DNA of 64,000 bases. Origin: Candidatus Gallispira edinburgensis (GTDB lineage Bacteria; Bacillota; Clostridia; Lachnospirales; CAG-274). The stretch lies in NCBI GenBank assembly GCA_904395805.1, contig CAJFNV010000107.1:1-64000 (forward strand), in the 5' to 3' direction. The notes below the pieces were generated by a model. It ran no database searches, was not told the origin of the DNA, and saw only the letters and a list, made by a program, of their open reading frames with translations. Each line of letters opens with the position of its first letter. Position 1 is the first letter of the stretch. A program made the position numbers and the translations under genes. Shown piece by piece: positions 47,999 to 56,141 of this stretch.

Positions 47999-48380
47999 GC
48001 TTAGATATACGCAGTCAGGTGAGCCAATGGCTGTATGCAGGTTTACTGTAGCAGTCAACAGATCTTTTGCGAAAGACGGAGATATAAAGGCTGATTTTAT
48101 TAATTGTGTGGCTTTTGGAAAGAAAGGCGAGGTTGTAAATCAGTATTTTCACAAGGGCAGTAGAATAGGCGTTGAAGGCAGGTTACAAGTAAGCCAGTAC
48201 AAGGATAAAGATGGCAATAACAGGTATTCAACCGATGTTATTGTAAATGAAGTGGAGTTTATTGATACTAAAGCGGAGAGTGGAGCTGCAGGGACCGGTA
48301 TTAATAATCAAGCAGGGCAGACAACAACGAATGGCTTTAGTATTAGCAATGCAGACGATGATGAAGATTTACCATTTTAA
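47955..48380 (+). CDS. ssb: Single-stranded DNA-binding protein
   Basis: 141 residues. OB fold (ILMGRLARNPELRYTQSGEPMAVCRFTVAV, FINCVAFGKKGEVV, GRLQVSQYKDKDGN) and the acidic tail ending DDDEDLPF that binds host partners. The GTG start lies inside the previous gene behind AAAGGAG. Confidence 0.93.
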   Translation: MNITILMGRLARNPELRYTQSGEPMAVCRFTVAVNRSFAKDGDIKADFINCVAFGKKGEVVNQYFHKGSRIGVEGRLQVSQYKDKDGNNRYSTDVIVNEVEFIDTKAESGAAGTGINNQAGQTTTNGFSISNADDDEDLPF

Positions 48381-48396
48381 ATAAGGAGGAATAACA

Positions 48397-48780
48397 ATGA
48401 ACGATGTGCAGAGAATTGAATTAGCAAGCTTCGCGGGTGGAGCTGTAGAAGAACTTTTTAAGAATGACCTTGAAAAGGTTATTGATAATATTGCAGATCC
48501 TAATACAAGCGATAAGGCTGCAAGGAAATTGTCAATTGAATTTAAGTTTGTGCCCATGGAAGGCAGAGATTTAGTTGGAGTTGAGGTTAAAACAAAGACA
48601 ACATTAGCTCCTACTGAGGGCACTAAGACCAAGATGGTGATAAGTGCAGAGGGCGATATGCTTGTGGCTGCTGAGTATAATAATCAGATCAAAGGGCAGA
48701 TGCGCGTTAACGAGGAAACAGGCGAAATAATGGATGACAGTCCATTTAAAAACAATATAACTAAATTTAAAGCAAGATAA
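48397..48780 (+). CDS. Phage replication-terminator-like protein
   Basis: 127 residues. FAGGAVEELFKNDLEKVIDNIADPNT and the central KTKTTLAPTEGTKTKMVI match a phage family often labelled replication terminator protein; real function is unproven. Located between ssb and the DUF2303-like gene as in related phages. AAGGAGG upstream. Confidence 0.6.
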   Translation: MNDVQRIELASFAGGAVEELFKNDLEKVIDNIADPNTSDKAARKLSIEFKFVPMEGRDLVGVEVKTKTTLAPTEGTKTKMVISAEGDMLVAAEYNNQIKGQMRVNEETGEIMDDSPFKNNITKFKAR

Positions 48781-48798
48781 TTTAAGGAGGATTTTATT

Positions 48799-49551
48799 AT
48801 GATTAAAGAAGCATTACAGTATGTTGTGGGGTTAAACAAACCAGAAGTAATTGAAGTAAACGGACATAGTTATACTGACAAGAGGCTTGACAGAATCGAG
48901 CCGGTTGTAATAAGAGAAACCAGTGCTGCAGAATTAAGCACACTGACAAGTTTTGTTGATTGCGTCAAGGCAAGGGTGGAAAGAGATAAAGCCTATGATT
49001 ACAGTAATTTATATTTACATATCATAAGCCCTACCTGTGTGAAGGCTTATGAAAAAGCAAATGAACTTGACGGATACAAGACAGATATATGCAGAGCTGA
49101 TGCGGAATTACCTGAAGTTAATTTTGGTTACTATTATGATAGTGAGAGCTTTAATATTCTGTTGCAGAGCAGATTTTGTCAGGACGAGACAACAAAAGGG
49201 CTTTTAAGCATTGTAGGCAATGTTAAGTCCTCTGATGTGCAGACAAGATCTGATAACGGTACTACACAGACAGTACAGACAAGCAGGGGAATAGTGCTTA
49301 AGGAAGATACACCTCTCCCTAACCCTGTTACGTTGGCTCCGTTTAGGACGTTCGTAGAAATAGACCAGGTTGCAAGTGCATTCATTTTTAGAGCAAAAGA
49401 AACAAAGAAGTTCTATGACGGTGATGAAAAAGAGATACAGTTCGCCTTGTTTGAAGCAGACGGCGGCGCATGGAAGATTGAGGCTACACAGAGAATTAAA
49501 GCATATCTGGAAGAGGCTTTTAAAGACACAGGAGTTGTTATATTGGCTTAA
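48799..49551 (+). CDS. YfdQ/DUF2303-like phage protein
   Basis: 250 residues. FGYYYDSESFNILLQSRF, GNVKSS...DNGTTQTVQTSRGI, and NPVTLAPFRTFVEIDQVASAFIFR are the conserved line of DUF2303. Function not known; usually in early phage regions. AAGGAGG precedes the ATG. Confidence 0.75.
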   Translation: MIKEALQYVVGLNKPEVIEVNGHSYTDKRLDRIEPVVIRETSAAELSTLTSFVDCVKARVERDKAYDYSNLYLHIISPTCVKAYEKANELDGYKTDICRADAELPEVNFGYYYDSESFNILLQSRFCQDETTKGLLSIVGNVKSSDVQTRSDNGTTQTVQTSRGIVLKEDTPLPNPVTLAPFRTFVEIDQVASAFIFRAKETKKFYDGDEKEIQFALFEADGGAWKIEATQRIKAYLEEAFKDTGVVILA

Positions 49552-49603
49552 GAATAATCCAAGAGGGAATAACTTTATTGTTGTTCCCTCTTAAAAGAAG
49601 GCG

Positions 49604-50365
49604 GTGCTTAATTTGAATGATAACGGCTGGATAAAGCTGTATAGGGAGCTTATAGACAAACCTATATGGATAAACAGTACGCCGGAGCAAAACAGAATAC
49701 TTATAACGCTGCTGTGTATGGCTAACCATAAAACTAAAAAATGGGAATGGCAAGGCAAGCCTTACGAGGTTAAGGCAGGGCAATTTATTACTTCTCTTGC
49801 AAGTATAGTTGAACGATGCAGGTGCAAATCAATAACCGTGAAAAAGGTAAGAACAGCACTGGAAAGATTTGAAAATCTAGGATTTTTGACAAGCGAAGCG
49901 ACAAACAAAAACAGGCTCATAACTATAGTAAATTGGTGTAATTATCAAGATTACGATAGTCAAGAGGGCAAACCTGAGGGCAAGCAGAGGGCAAGCGAAG
50001 GGCAAGCAGAAGGCAAGCAGAGGGCAACTAACAAGAATGTAAAGAATAATAAGAATGTAGAGAATGATAAGAATAATATATATGCTCAAAATTCAGACGA
50101 ACTTTTCAGTCAGTTTTGGGAAGCGTACCCGAAAAAGAGGGGAAAGAGCAACGCTTACAGGAGCTGGGGAAAACTGAAAATTAGTAACGAATTATTTAAT
50201 CTTATCATGCAGAAACTTGAATTATTCAAAAAATCGGATGACTGGCTTAAAGAGAAAGGAAAGTACATACCGTATCCGGCAACATTCTTGAACGGCAGAC
50301 GTTGGGAAGATGAAATTGAAACTGACTGCGGAAATACAGGCAAGGATAGCGGGGTGGTGTTGTAA
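49604..50365 (+). CDS. Phage replisome organiser (DnaD/winged-helix type)
   Basis: 253 residues. An N-terminal winged helix (WIKLYRELIDKPIW, EWQGKPYEVKAGQFITSLASI, VRTALERFENLGFLT) followed by a repeat-coded linker (about 121-160) and a C-terminal FWEAYPKKRGKSNAYRSWGKL...PATFLNGRRWEDE motif shared with phage initiators. It likely binds the iterons in its own gene and brings in the DnaC-like loader encoded next. The start could be GTG 49604 or TTG 49613. The stop overlaps the next start (TAATG). Confidence 0.75.
   Translation: MLNLNDNGWIKLYRELIDKPIWINSTPEQNRILITLLCMANHKTKKWEWQGKPYEVKAGQFITSLASIVERCRCKSITVKKVRTALERFENLGFLTSEATNKNRLITIVNWCNYQDYDSQEGKPEGKQRASEGQAEGKQRATNKNVKNNKNVENDKNNIYAQNSDELFSQFWEAYPKKRGKSNAYRSWGKLKISNELFNLIMQKLELFKKSDDWLKEKGKYIPYPATFLNGRRWEDEIETDCGNTGKDSGVVL
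49964..50077. other. Candidate prophage replication origin (iterons plus AT-rich repeats)
   Basis: Six copies of GAGGGCAA or a near form begin at 49964, 49976, 49987, 49998, 50009 and 50020; GGCAA recurs with steps of 12, 11, 11, 11 and 11 bases. Five 9-bp AT-rich tandem repeats (AAGAATGTA, AAGAATAAT, AAGAATGTA, GAGAATGAT, AAGAATAAT; 50033-50077) follow at once. Iterons beside an AT-rich unwinding region inside the initiator gene is the usual origin plan in Firmicute phages. Confidence 0.65.
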
Positions 50366-51216
50366 TGGACATGACAGGTGTATTAAATACAGGAATTGAT
50401 ATTAAGCCCGTAAAGGTTGATGACAGCGGAAAAAGCTATGCCTTCAGGAGGCTCAAAATGGAGAGGGCACTTCTTGAAAGAAAAAGAATGGGCAACTGCT
50501 ATTGTCAAAAGTGTGGAGATACCAAGCTCATACCAACAGTCAGGTATTATCCGGATATGGATAAATATTATTTTGAGTTTGAAAGGTGTGCCTGCATAAA
50601 TGCGGAAGCTGTTAAAATTGCAATAGCTGAAAGCGGGCTTGAAAATGAATTGAAAGGCAAAACATTTGCGATATTTAGAACCGATGAGGAATATCAAAAA
50701 TTCATTAAGGCTGCTGCTATTGGTTACCTGAAAGCAATAAAACAAAACAAAAAAACATGGTTTTATATCGGCGGACAGAGCGGATCAGGCAAGAGTCATA
50801 TTTGTACAGCTATAGCAAATAGGTTTTTACAAAATAATTATAAGCTCAGGTATATGCGCTGGATAGATGAGCTGAGGCAAATGAAAAGTAATTTTGGCAG
50901 CAGTAAGCTTCAGGAGTTTAAGGAGTGCGATGTGCTGTACATAGATGATCTGTTTAAAGGAGCAAAGCAGCCAAGCGAATATGAAATTGGCGTTGCCTTT
51001 GAGGTCCTTAATTACAGAGACAGCAACAATCTTATAACACTGATCAGTTCCGAAATGACTGATAGTAAGCTTAAAAATATAGATGAGGCTATACATGGCA
51101 GAGTTAAAGCACATACAGGCAATGAATTTATGATCAATATACAGCCTGATGAGAATAAAAACTACAGGCTTAAAGGTGAAAATATAAGTCTGTTTGGAGG
51201 TGCTGCAAATGGATAA
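50365..51216 (+). CDS. DnaC-like helicase loader ATPase
   Basis: 283 residues. A zinc-binding part (CQKCG...CAC, about 45-75), then a AAA+ domain with Walker A GGQSGSGKSHI (about 139-149), Walker B VLYIDDLFKG, and sensor ISSEMT. It loads the replicative helicase at the phage origin with the organiser encoded just before it. Translationally coupled to that gene. Confidence 0.85.
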   Translation: MDMTGVLNTGIDIKPVKVDDSGKSYAFRRLKMERALLERKRMGNCYCQKCGDTKLIPTVRYYPDMDKYYFEFERCACINAEAVKIAIAESGLENELKGKTFAIFRTDEEYQKFIKAAAIGYLKAIKQNKKTWFYIGGQSGSGKSHICTAIANRFLQNNYKLRYMRWIDELRQMKSNFGSSKLQEFKECDVLYIDDLFKGAKQPSEYEIGVAFEVLNYRDSNNLITLISSEMTDSKLKNIDEAIHGRVKAHTGNEFMINIQPDENKNYRLKGENISLFGGAANG

Positions 51217-51610
51217 TGTACTATGGCAATGCACAATACCTCTTAAACCTGTAACGAAGAAGAATAGTAATCAGATAGTGACAAGGAATGGCAAGTATAG
51301 GCTTATACCCTCTGAAAAATTTTTAAGGTATCAGAGAGAATGCGGGTGGTTTATAAAGTCACCTGCAGAGCCTATTGACTGCAAGTGCAATATTAAGGCT
51401 GTGTACTATATGCCTGACAGGCACAGGGTGGATATAACAAATTTACATAACGCATTGCATGATGTGCTTGTACACTTTGAGGTTATCAAAGATGATAATT
51501 GCAAAATCGTTGTCGGTACAGATGAAAGCAGGGTTAAGGTTGACAGGCAGAATCCGCGGACAGAGATTACAATAACAAGGGTTGAGGAGATAACGGGATT
51601 TGAGGTGTGA
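51209..51610 (+). CDS. rusA: RusA-type Holliday junction resolvase
   Basis: 133 residues. The acidic catalytic pattern DRHRVDITNLHNALHDVL and VIKDDNCK is visible, with the N-terminal PLKPVTKKNS. It resolves recombination intermediates before packaging. ATG 51209 has GGAGGTG seven bases upstream. Confidence 0.87.
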   Translation: MDNVLWQCTIPLKPVTKKNSNQIVTRNGKYRLIPSEKFLRYQRECGWFIKSPAEPIDCKCNIKAVYYMPDRHRVDITNLHNALHDVLVHFEVIKDDNCKIVVGTDESRVKVDRQNPRTEITITRVEEITGFEV

Positions 51611-51612
51611 GA

Positions 51613-51885
51613 ATGAAATACAGAAAATGGACAGAGGAAGAGGACAGGATACTGGAAGAGTGTTGTATGCTGTGTGACAGACCCATTGATGAAGCTGTCA
51701 GGAGGCTTGACAGGAGCAAGGATGCTATAAGACTCAGAGCTTACACTTTGGGGGTTTCCGCAGTATGCGAGAAAACAAGGGATTTGTATGCCGAATGGGT
51801 GCTGTTTAATGAAATACGGAATATGTTAAGAAAATTAAAGGGGGAGGCTCCTGTGCCCTTTAGTGAAAATCCTTTTGAAGGGTGA
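51613..51885 (+). CDS. SANT/Myb-like small DNA-binding protein
   Basis: 90 residues. KWTEEEDRILEECC...AVRRLDRSKDAIRLRAYTLG is a Myb/SANT-like helix-turn-helix, followed by a helical tail. Perhaps a regulator of middle genes; no direct evidence. ATG 51613 with GAGGTG upstream. Confidence 0.6.
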   Translation: MKYRKWTEEEDRILEECCMLCDRPIDEAVRRLDRSKDAIRLRAYTLGVSAVCEKTRDLYAEWVLFNEIRNMLRKLKGEAPVPFSENPFEG

Positions 51886-51901
51886 GAGGTTAGGTGTGAA
51901 A

Positions 51902-52390
51902 ATGAAGTTTAAAGAAAATTTGATTGATATTATGTTAAGAGCCAAAGCGGTACATTGTGATACAGTGAAGAAGGCTGAAATATTACTTAAAGAACTTGCA
52001 AAGTATGGTGTAAAGTGGAAGGACGGCGTTGATTTAACTCCATCTGATACTAAATGGAACTTATTAAAAAACGAAACATGTTATGTACTTACAACATTAA
52101 TGAAACCGCACGATCTTGCTTATTGGACTTGTGAAGATTGCCAAATGAGTGATTATAAAATCGTTGAATTTGATGAGCTTTTGGAGAATGAGCAGGAGGA
52201 TGACAACAATGACAATGACAATTTAGCGATTAAGGTTAATGGGATAATACATGACCTTATAGATTATGCCGATAAAGAGTGTGAGAAAACTATACATACG
52301 GCAGAAGCCTATAGAGATGGATACATAAAAGGATGTAAAGATTCTTTAGGTGAAGTAAGAGCTATTTTATCAGAATTTAATAACAATTAA
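51902..52390 (+). CDS. Hypothetical phage protein
   Basis: 162 residues. The middle WTCEDCQM may hold a metal or simply be a Cys pair; an Asp/Asn stretch (EQEDDNNDNDN) separates two parts; a helical tail with GYIKGCKDSLGEVRAIL follows. I chose ATG 51902 behind AGGTGTGA. Family not recognised. Confidence 0.5.
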   Translation: MKFKENLIDIMLRAKAVHCDTVKKAEILLKELAKYGVKWKDGVDLTPSDTKWNLLKNETCYVLTTLMKPHDLAYWTCEDCQMSDYKIVEFDELLENEQEDDNNDNDNLAIKVNGIIHDLIDYADKECEKTIHTAEAYRDGYIKGCKDSLGEVRAILSEFNNN

Positions 52391-52397
52391 ACAGAAA

Positions 52398-52440
52398 GGA
52401 GTAAAGGGGTTTGGTCGACTGTAAAACAGCTGTTTACTCC
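52398..52440 (+). promoter_or_regulatory. Hairpin holding the ribosome site of the methyltransferase gene
   Basis: GGAGTAAA (52398-52405), which includes the only good Shine-Dalgarno sequence, pairs perfectly with TTTACTCC (52433-52440), two bases before ATG 52443. An inner AAACAGCTGTTT palindrome lies at the right side. The hairpin could hide the site or bring it near the start. Confidence 0.5.
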
Positions 52441-52442
52441 GA

Positions 52443-53990
52443 ATGGAAATGGAATTATTGGAATTTAAGAACAAGATTTTAAATTTATGTAATGTAACCG
52501 ATGTAAAAGAAATTGGCGGCGTGTTAATGAATGCTGTATTAAAAAACAATATTGATTTTTTTAATGGGTATAATTCGATTATTGATGATACAAAAGACTG
52601 GCTGCAGGCATTATGGCAATACTATGAAGCCGACAGGGTGGAAAAGAAACAGGACTATACACCTAAGAGTTTATGTAAGCTAGTATCAGTATTGGCAAAT
52701 GATTGTAAATCAGTGTATGATTGCTGTGGAGGAAGTGGGGCATTGACTATTGAGGTGTTGAAAAATCATAACATAGACAATGTCTATGTTGAAGAATTGG
52801 ATGAAAGGGTAATTCCGTTTTTGCTGTTTAATTTATGCTTGCATAATACAGCCGGTTATGTAGTTAATGGAGATGTATTAACAGGTAAAATAAAAAAAGT
52901 CTATTTTTTAAATAAAGGTGATACTTATTCTAGCTGTGAAGTTGTTAAAAATGTTGATGTTACAAAGATGATGGATATTGCTATAAGCAATCCTCCGTAT
53001 AACATCAAGTGGGAACCGCCACTTCCACTTGAAGCATGCGAACGATTTCCGGTTATTCCGCCATCAAGTAATGCCAATTATGCTTTTGCTCTGCATTGTT
53101 TATTTAAAACTAAAAAAAGAGCTGTATTGATTTTGCCAAACTCAGTTTGTACAAGCGCTCAAGACCTAGAGGTACGGAAATACCTTATTGAGAATGATTT
53201 AATAGAATCAATCGTCACAATGCCAGAGAAAATGTTTGAAGCTACCGATATAAGCACTTGCATAATGATATTGAATAAAAGCAAGAAGTACAGGGGCAGG
53301 GTTATACTTATTGACAGTCGCAAAAACTGCACTACTGAAACAAGAGAGCAAAACGGGCAATTCGGTGGCAAAAGTCATACAGGGCGAACATATAAGAAAA
53401 CATATAATGTATTGTCTGATGACAATATCAACCAGATTTTAGATGCTATTGAAAACAGCAAAGAAATAATAGGCTTTTCAAAAGTAATAGATAATGAGGG
53501 TATTGCAGAGAATAACTATTGTTTTCAGCCGTCAACATTCTTTGATATACAGCTAGATTCCAAAGAAAATCATAGAAGTTATGAAGATATTGTAAATGAT
53601 TTAAATTACATTATAAGAATGCGAAATAGCTGTAAGCTTGTAATTAATGAGAGTTTAGCAAAAGAATTGAATTTTGATACTGAAACATATAAAAAGGCGA
53701 TAGAAAATTCAAAAGAGAATACTAAAAATATAAAGGCAATACTATCCTTGGATCTATTAAGTGATGATTATATTTCATTCACTAAAAACAAAAATGAAAT
53801 ATGCTTTAAAAGTAATGATAAAGAGGTTTTATCGCATTTATTTAAATTTTTTATAATGCGATGGAGCCAAGATCTCGACTTACTTAACACCATGGAAAAT
53901 CGTTTTTTAGCAGAATTAAGAGATGCGCTCATTCCTGATCTATTAAGCGGGAAGATTGATGTTGATAATGTTGCTGCTGAAAATATGTAA
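52443..53990 (+). CDS. Solitary N6-adenine DNA methyltransferase (HsdM-like)
   Basis: 515 residues. SAM motif YDCCGGSGALTIEVL (about 97-111), catalytic NPPYNIKW (about 181), target region with TMPEKMFEATDISTCIMILNK. The C-terminal helical end LRDALIPDLLSGKIDV resembles the end of HsdS specificity subunits. No restriction endonuclease gene is adjacent, so it probably protects phage DNA from host restriction or regulates genes. The start context is discussed under the hairpin at 52398. Confidence 0.82.
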   Translation: MEMELLEFKNKILNLCNVTDVKEIGGVLMNAVLKNNIDFFNGYNSIIDDTKDWLQALWQYYEADRVEKKQDYTPKSLCKLVSVLANDCKSVYDCCGGSGALTIEVLKNHNIDNVYVEELDERVIPFLLFNLCLHNTAGYVVNGDVLTGKIKKVYFLNKGDTYSSCEVVKNVDVTKMMDIAISNPPYNIKWEPPLPLEACERFPVIPPSSNANYAFALHCLFKTKKRAVLILPNSVCTSAQDLEVRKYLIENDLIESIVTMPEKMFEATDISTCIMILNKSKKYRGRVILIDSRKNCTTETREQNGQFGGKSHTGRTYKKTYNVLSDDNINQILDAIENSKEIIGFSKVIDNEGIAENNYCFQPSTFFDIQLDSKENHRSYEDIVNDLNYIIRMRNSCKLVINESLAKELNFDTETYKKAIENSKENTKNIKAILSLDLLSDDYISFTKNKNEICFKSNDKEVLSHLFKFFIMRWSQDLDLLNTMENRFLAELRDALIPDLLSGKIDVDNVAAENM

Positions 53991-54063
53991 GGAGCTTACT
54001 GCTCCTGAGGAAGGTCTACTGGCGGTATGTCGGAGTATAGAAGGTTATACGGAGGTGCGAAAA

Positions 54064-54444
54064 GTGACTGATTATGAATTAAAATTACTTAAATCTTTCC
54101 CGAAAAGTTTTATTAACCACTTAGGGGAATTTATTGGAAGTCTTAAAGAAAATCCATATTTTTGCTTAGCTGATTGTAAAAATGAATTGGATGTGAAATG
54201 CAAAGTACTGGAATGGTTTTCAAGACCTGCTTGCAAGACACAGTATTATAAAACAACAAAAAGGAATGAAGAATATCACAAGTATATGCTTGATGGTATC
54301 AACAGATTTCTTGAAACCGATTTTAGCTTTGAGGATATGGAATTGATTTATGAAAAACTGGGGAACGCAGTTAATCATAATTTGACTTTAAAGTTTATTG
54401 AAAGCGGTTATGATTTAGATGTGCTTATGAGGCAGGAGGGATAA
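54064..54444 (+). CDS. Hypothetical phage protein
   Basis: 126 residues from GTG 54064, eight bases after GGAGGTG. The upstream extension of the frame overlaps the methyltransferase gene and is not needed. Aromatic- and Lys-rich (CKVLEWFSRPACKTQYYKTTKRNEEY region). No family recognised. It ends two bases before the next gene. Confidence 0.55.
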   Translation: MTDYELKLLKSFPKSFINHLGEFIGSLKENPYFCLADCKNELDVKCKVLEWFSRPACKTQYYKTTKRNEEYHKYMLDGINRFLETDFSFEDMELIYEKLGNAVNHNLTLKFIESGYDLDVLMRQEG

Positions 54445-54446
54445 CA

Positions 54447-54662
54447 ATGAAAAGAAGTGAATTAGAAAAGTACTTAGGAAAAAATGTAAGAATAACGATT
54501 TTTGATAATAGTATCGTAAAAGGTGAATTACATAAAACAGGCGAAGAAATGTTTAAAAACGATCTAAGTCTGTATTTACCTCGCAATCTTTATTTTGTTA
54601 TTAACACAGAGAACAGCTTTCTGTTTAGGTGTTCTCATGTAAAAAAGTTAGAGGAGGTATGA
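54447..54662 (+). CDS. LSm-like small phage protein
   Basis: 71 residues. MKRSELEKYLGKNVRITIFDNSIVKGEL and the closing SHVKKLEEV look like a small Sm/SH3-type barrel common in Firmicute phages. GGAGGGATAAC precedes ATG. Role unknown. Confidence 0.6.
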   Translation: MKRSELEKYLGKNVRITIFDNSIVKGELHKTGEEMFKNDLSLYLPRNLYFVINTENSFLFRCSHVKKLEEV

Positions 54663-54666
54663 TGTT

Positions 54667-54903
54667 ATGTTATATGTAGTACCAATAAATGGGAAAATGC
54701 TATATTTTTTAAGTGAAGGAGAAATAAATAAAAGTTTGTATACAAACATAGAGAACTTACTTAAAGAAATTAAAATTGATGCAGATGATGTTGACTATAT
54801 AAAATTTAGTGATGATTTTATAAAAATATCAAAAGAAAGATTTAATATTACATTAATACACCTTGAAATAAAACAGGTGTTTAGGAGGACAAGCAGATGC
54901 TAA
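54667..54903 (+). CDS. Hypothetical phage protein
   Basis: 78 residues, acidic, with alternating beta and helix; GAGGAGG lies upstream. No family recognised. It is within a co-directional gene series with short gaps. Confidence 0.5.
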   Translation: MLYVVPINGKMLYFLSEGEINKSLYTNIENLLKEIKIDADDVDYIKFSDDFIKISKERFNITLIHLEIKQVFRRTSRC

Positions 54904-54936
54904 AAGCGAAGATGAATAGACTGAGGAGTACAAGTA

Positions 54937-55353
54937 ATGAGAGAGATTTTGTTTAGAGGCTTCAGTGAAGATTGCACTAAAGAAAACGAAATAGTATATG
55001 ATAATAAGCGAACTATAGGCGAATGGGTAGAAGGTTCATTGGAAATAGATACAACATCAAATGAGTATTTTATACACGGAGTTGATAAAAATGGAGAATC
55101 ATTTGTTTATGATGTTATTCCAGAAACCGTGGGGCAGTATATTAGAGTTAAAGATAAGAACGGAAATAAGATTTTTGAAGGGGATATTGTTAAGGCTTAT
55201 ATCATTTCAAGCGAAATCATTACAAAAGAAGTTACATACCGTGAAGATTTGGCTGCATTTGTTGTAGGTGGTTATCCGTTGAGTAAAATAACAGCTTTAA
55301 GAAAAGTCGGAAATATTTACGATAACCCTGAGTTATTGGAGGTAGAGAAATAG
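54937..55353 (+). CDS. YopX-family phage protein
   Basis: 138 residues. MREILFRG, GEWVEGSL, VIPETVGQYI...DKNGNKIFEGDIV and the closing VGNIYDNPELL match YopX. A beta-barrel DNA- or nucleotide-related protein of unknown role, common in phages. Lies in the late part of the early operon. Confidence 0.85.
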   Translation: MREILFRGFSEDCTKENEIVYDNKRTIGEWVEGSLEIDTTSNEYFIHGVDKNGESFVYDVIPETVGQYIRVKDKNGNKIFEGDIVKAYIISSEIITKEVTYREDLAAFVVGGYPLSKITALRKVGNIYDNPELLEVEK

Positions 55354-55355
55354 TA

Positions 55356-55514
55356 ATGTTAAGAGATAAGAATTTGTTAAACAAAATCGTACTTGGAGTG
55401 TGGCTTGTAGTGGGTATTGTCACGTTGAGGATAGGTGATATAACAAGATGGCAATATTTTTTGGTGTGGTTATCTAACATTGTTAGTTTGTTGTGTATAC
55501 GTTCAGATGATTAA
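55356..55514 (+). CDS. Small two-helix membrane protein
   Basis: 52 residues: IVLGVWLVVGIVTLRIG and WQYFLVWLSNIVSLLC are two hydrophobic segments. GGAGG lies 12 bases before ATG 55356; the start is two bases after the YopX stop. Function unknown. Confidence 0.5.
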   Translation: MLRDKNLLNKIVLGVWLVVGIVTLRIGDITRWQYFLVWLSNIVSLLCIRSDD

Positions 55515-55603
55515 AAAAAAGCCCCTTGACTGAGCAAGGAGCAAGGAGTTATTGACAAATATAATTATAGGCGTTGTTGCGGGTTTAGTCAAGGGGTGGT
55601 TGC

Positions 55604-56002
55604 GTGAACAAAGAAGAATTAAAAAGGTATGTGCCTTTAAGGGAAGAAGCGGAAGAATTGAAAATACTGGCTGAGAATATGGAAGAGGACAGTAAAACAT
55701 TAAAAGCTGTAGTTATGGACGGAATGCCTAAAGGAAATTCAGTAAATGATGGAATAGGCAATCTGGTCGCACAAGTTGATAAAGTGAAACGTATGTACTT
55801 GAAAAAGTATGATGAGGCGCTGTGTGAACTTTATAAAATTGAAAGAGCAATAGAAAAGCTTGGAGAAACAGAACGTAGATTAATGCGCAAAAGGTATATA
55901 GAGAATAAACAGTGGGAAGATATATGTGTTGAACTTGGATACGAATGGGCACAGACACATAGAATACATGCAAAAGCTTTAAGAGAAATAAAGATGATAT
56001 AA
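55604..56002 (+). CDS. ArpU/RinA-like late transcription regulator
   Basis: 132 residues. KIERAIEKLGETERRLMRKRYIENKQWEDICVELGY and the following TQTHRIHAKAL-like HTH resemble sigma-70 region 4 and DUF1492/ArpU proteins that sit just before the packaging genes and turn on late transcription. GTG start behind AAGGGGTGG. The probable promoter it would control is at 56005-56028. Confidence 0.7.
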   Translation: MNKEELKRYVPLREEAEELKILAENMEEDSKTLKAVVMDGMPKGNSVNDGIGNLVAQVDKVKRMYLKKYDEALCELYKIERAIEKLGETERRLMRKRYIENKQWEDICVELGYEWAQTHRIHAKALREIKMI

Positions 56003-56019
56003 AATGATACACTGTTGTG

Positions 56020-56110
56020 TGTTATAATGTTAGTATAGAAATATGCATAAGGTTTAAATTTCTCCTTTCTATTTGGCAGGCAGTCCCTAAACACTAGGGG
56101 CTGTTTTGCT
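56020..56110 (+). promoter_or_regulatory. Candidate late promoter with leader terminator
   Basis: TGT-TATAAT (56020-56028) is an extended -10 without a clear -35, as expected for an activator-dependent promoter. Downstream, AGTCCCTA/TAGGGGCT (56082-56102, one G-U pair, loop AACAC) with GTTTTGCTTT forms a terminator before terS. Late expression would need read-through or antitermination. Confidence 0.5.
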
Positions 56111-56141
56111 TTATAGTATTTATGTAGGCGGTGATTGATTT

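Noticed and set aside
49964-50077. CRISPR array
   Set aside because: Repeat units are 9-11 bp without unique spacers and lie inside a gene; fits iterons instead. No CRISPR array was seen in the window.
52398-52440. tRNA-like stretch with GACTGTAAA before the methyltransferase gene
   Set aside because: Resembles a tRNA-Tyr anticodon region, but the five-base anticodon stem does not pair and there is no acceptor or T arm.
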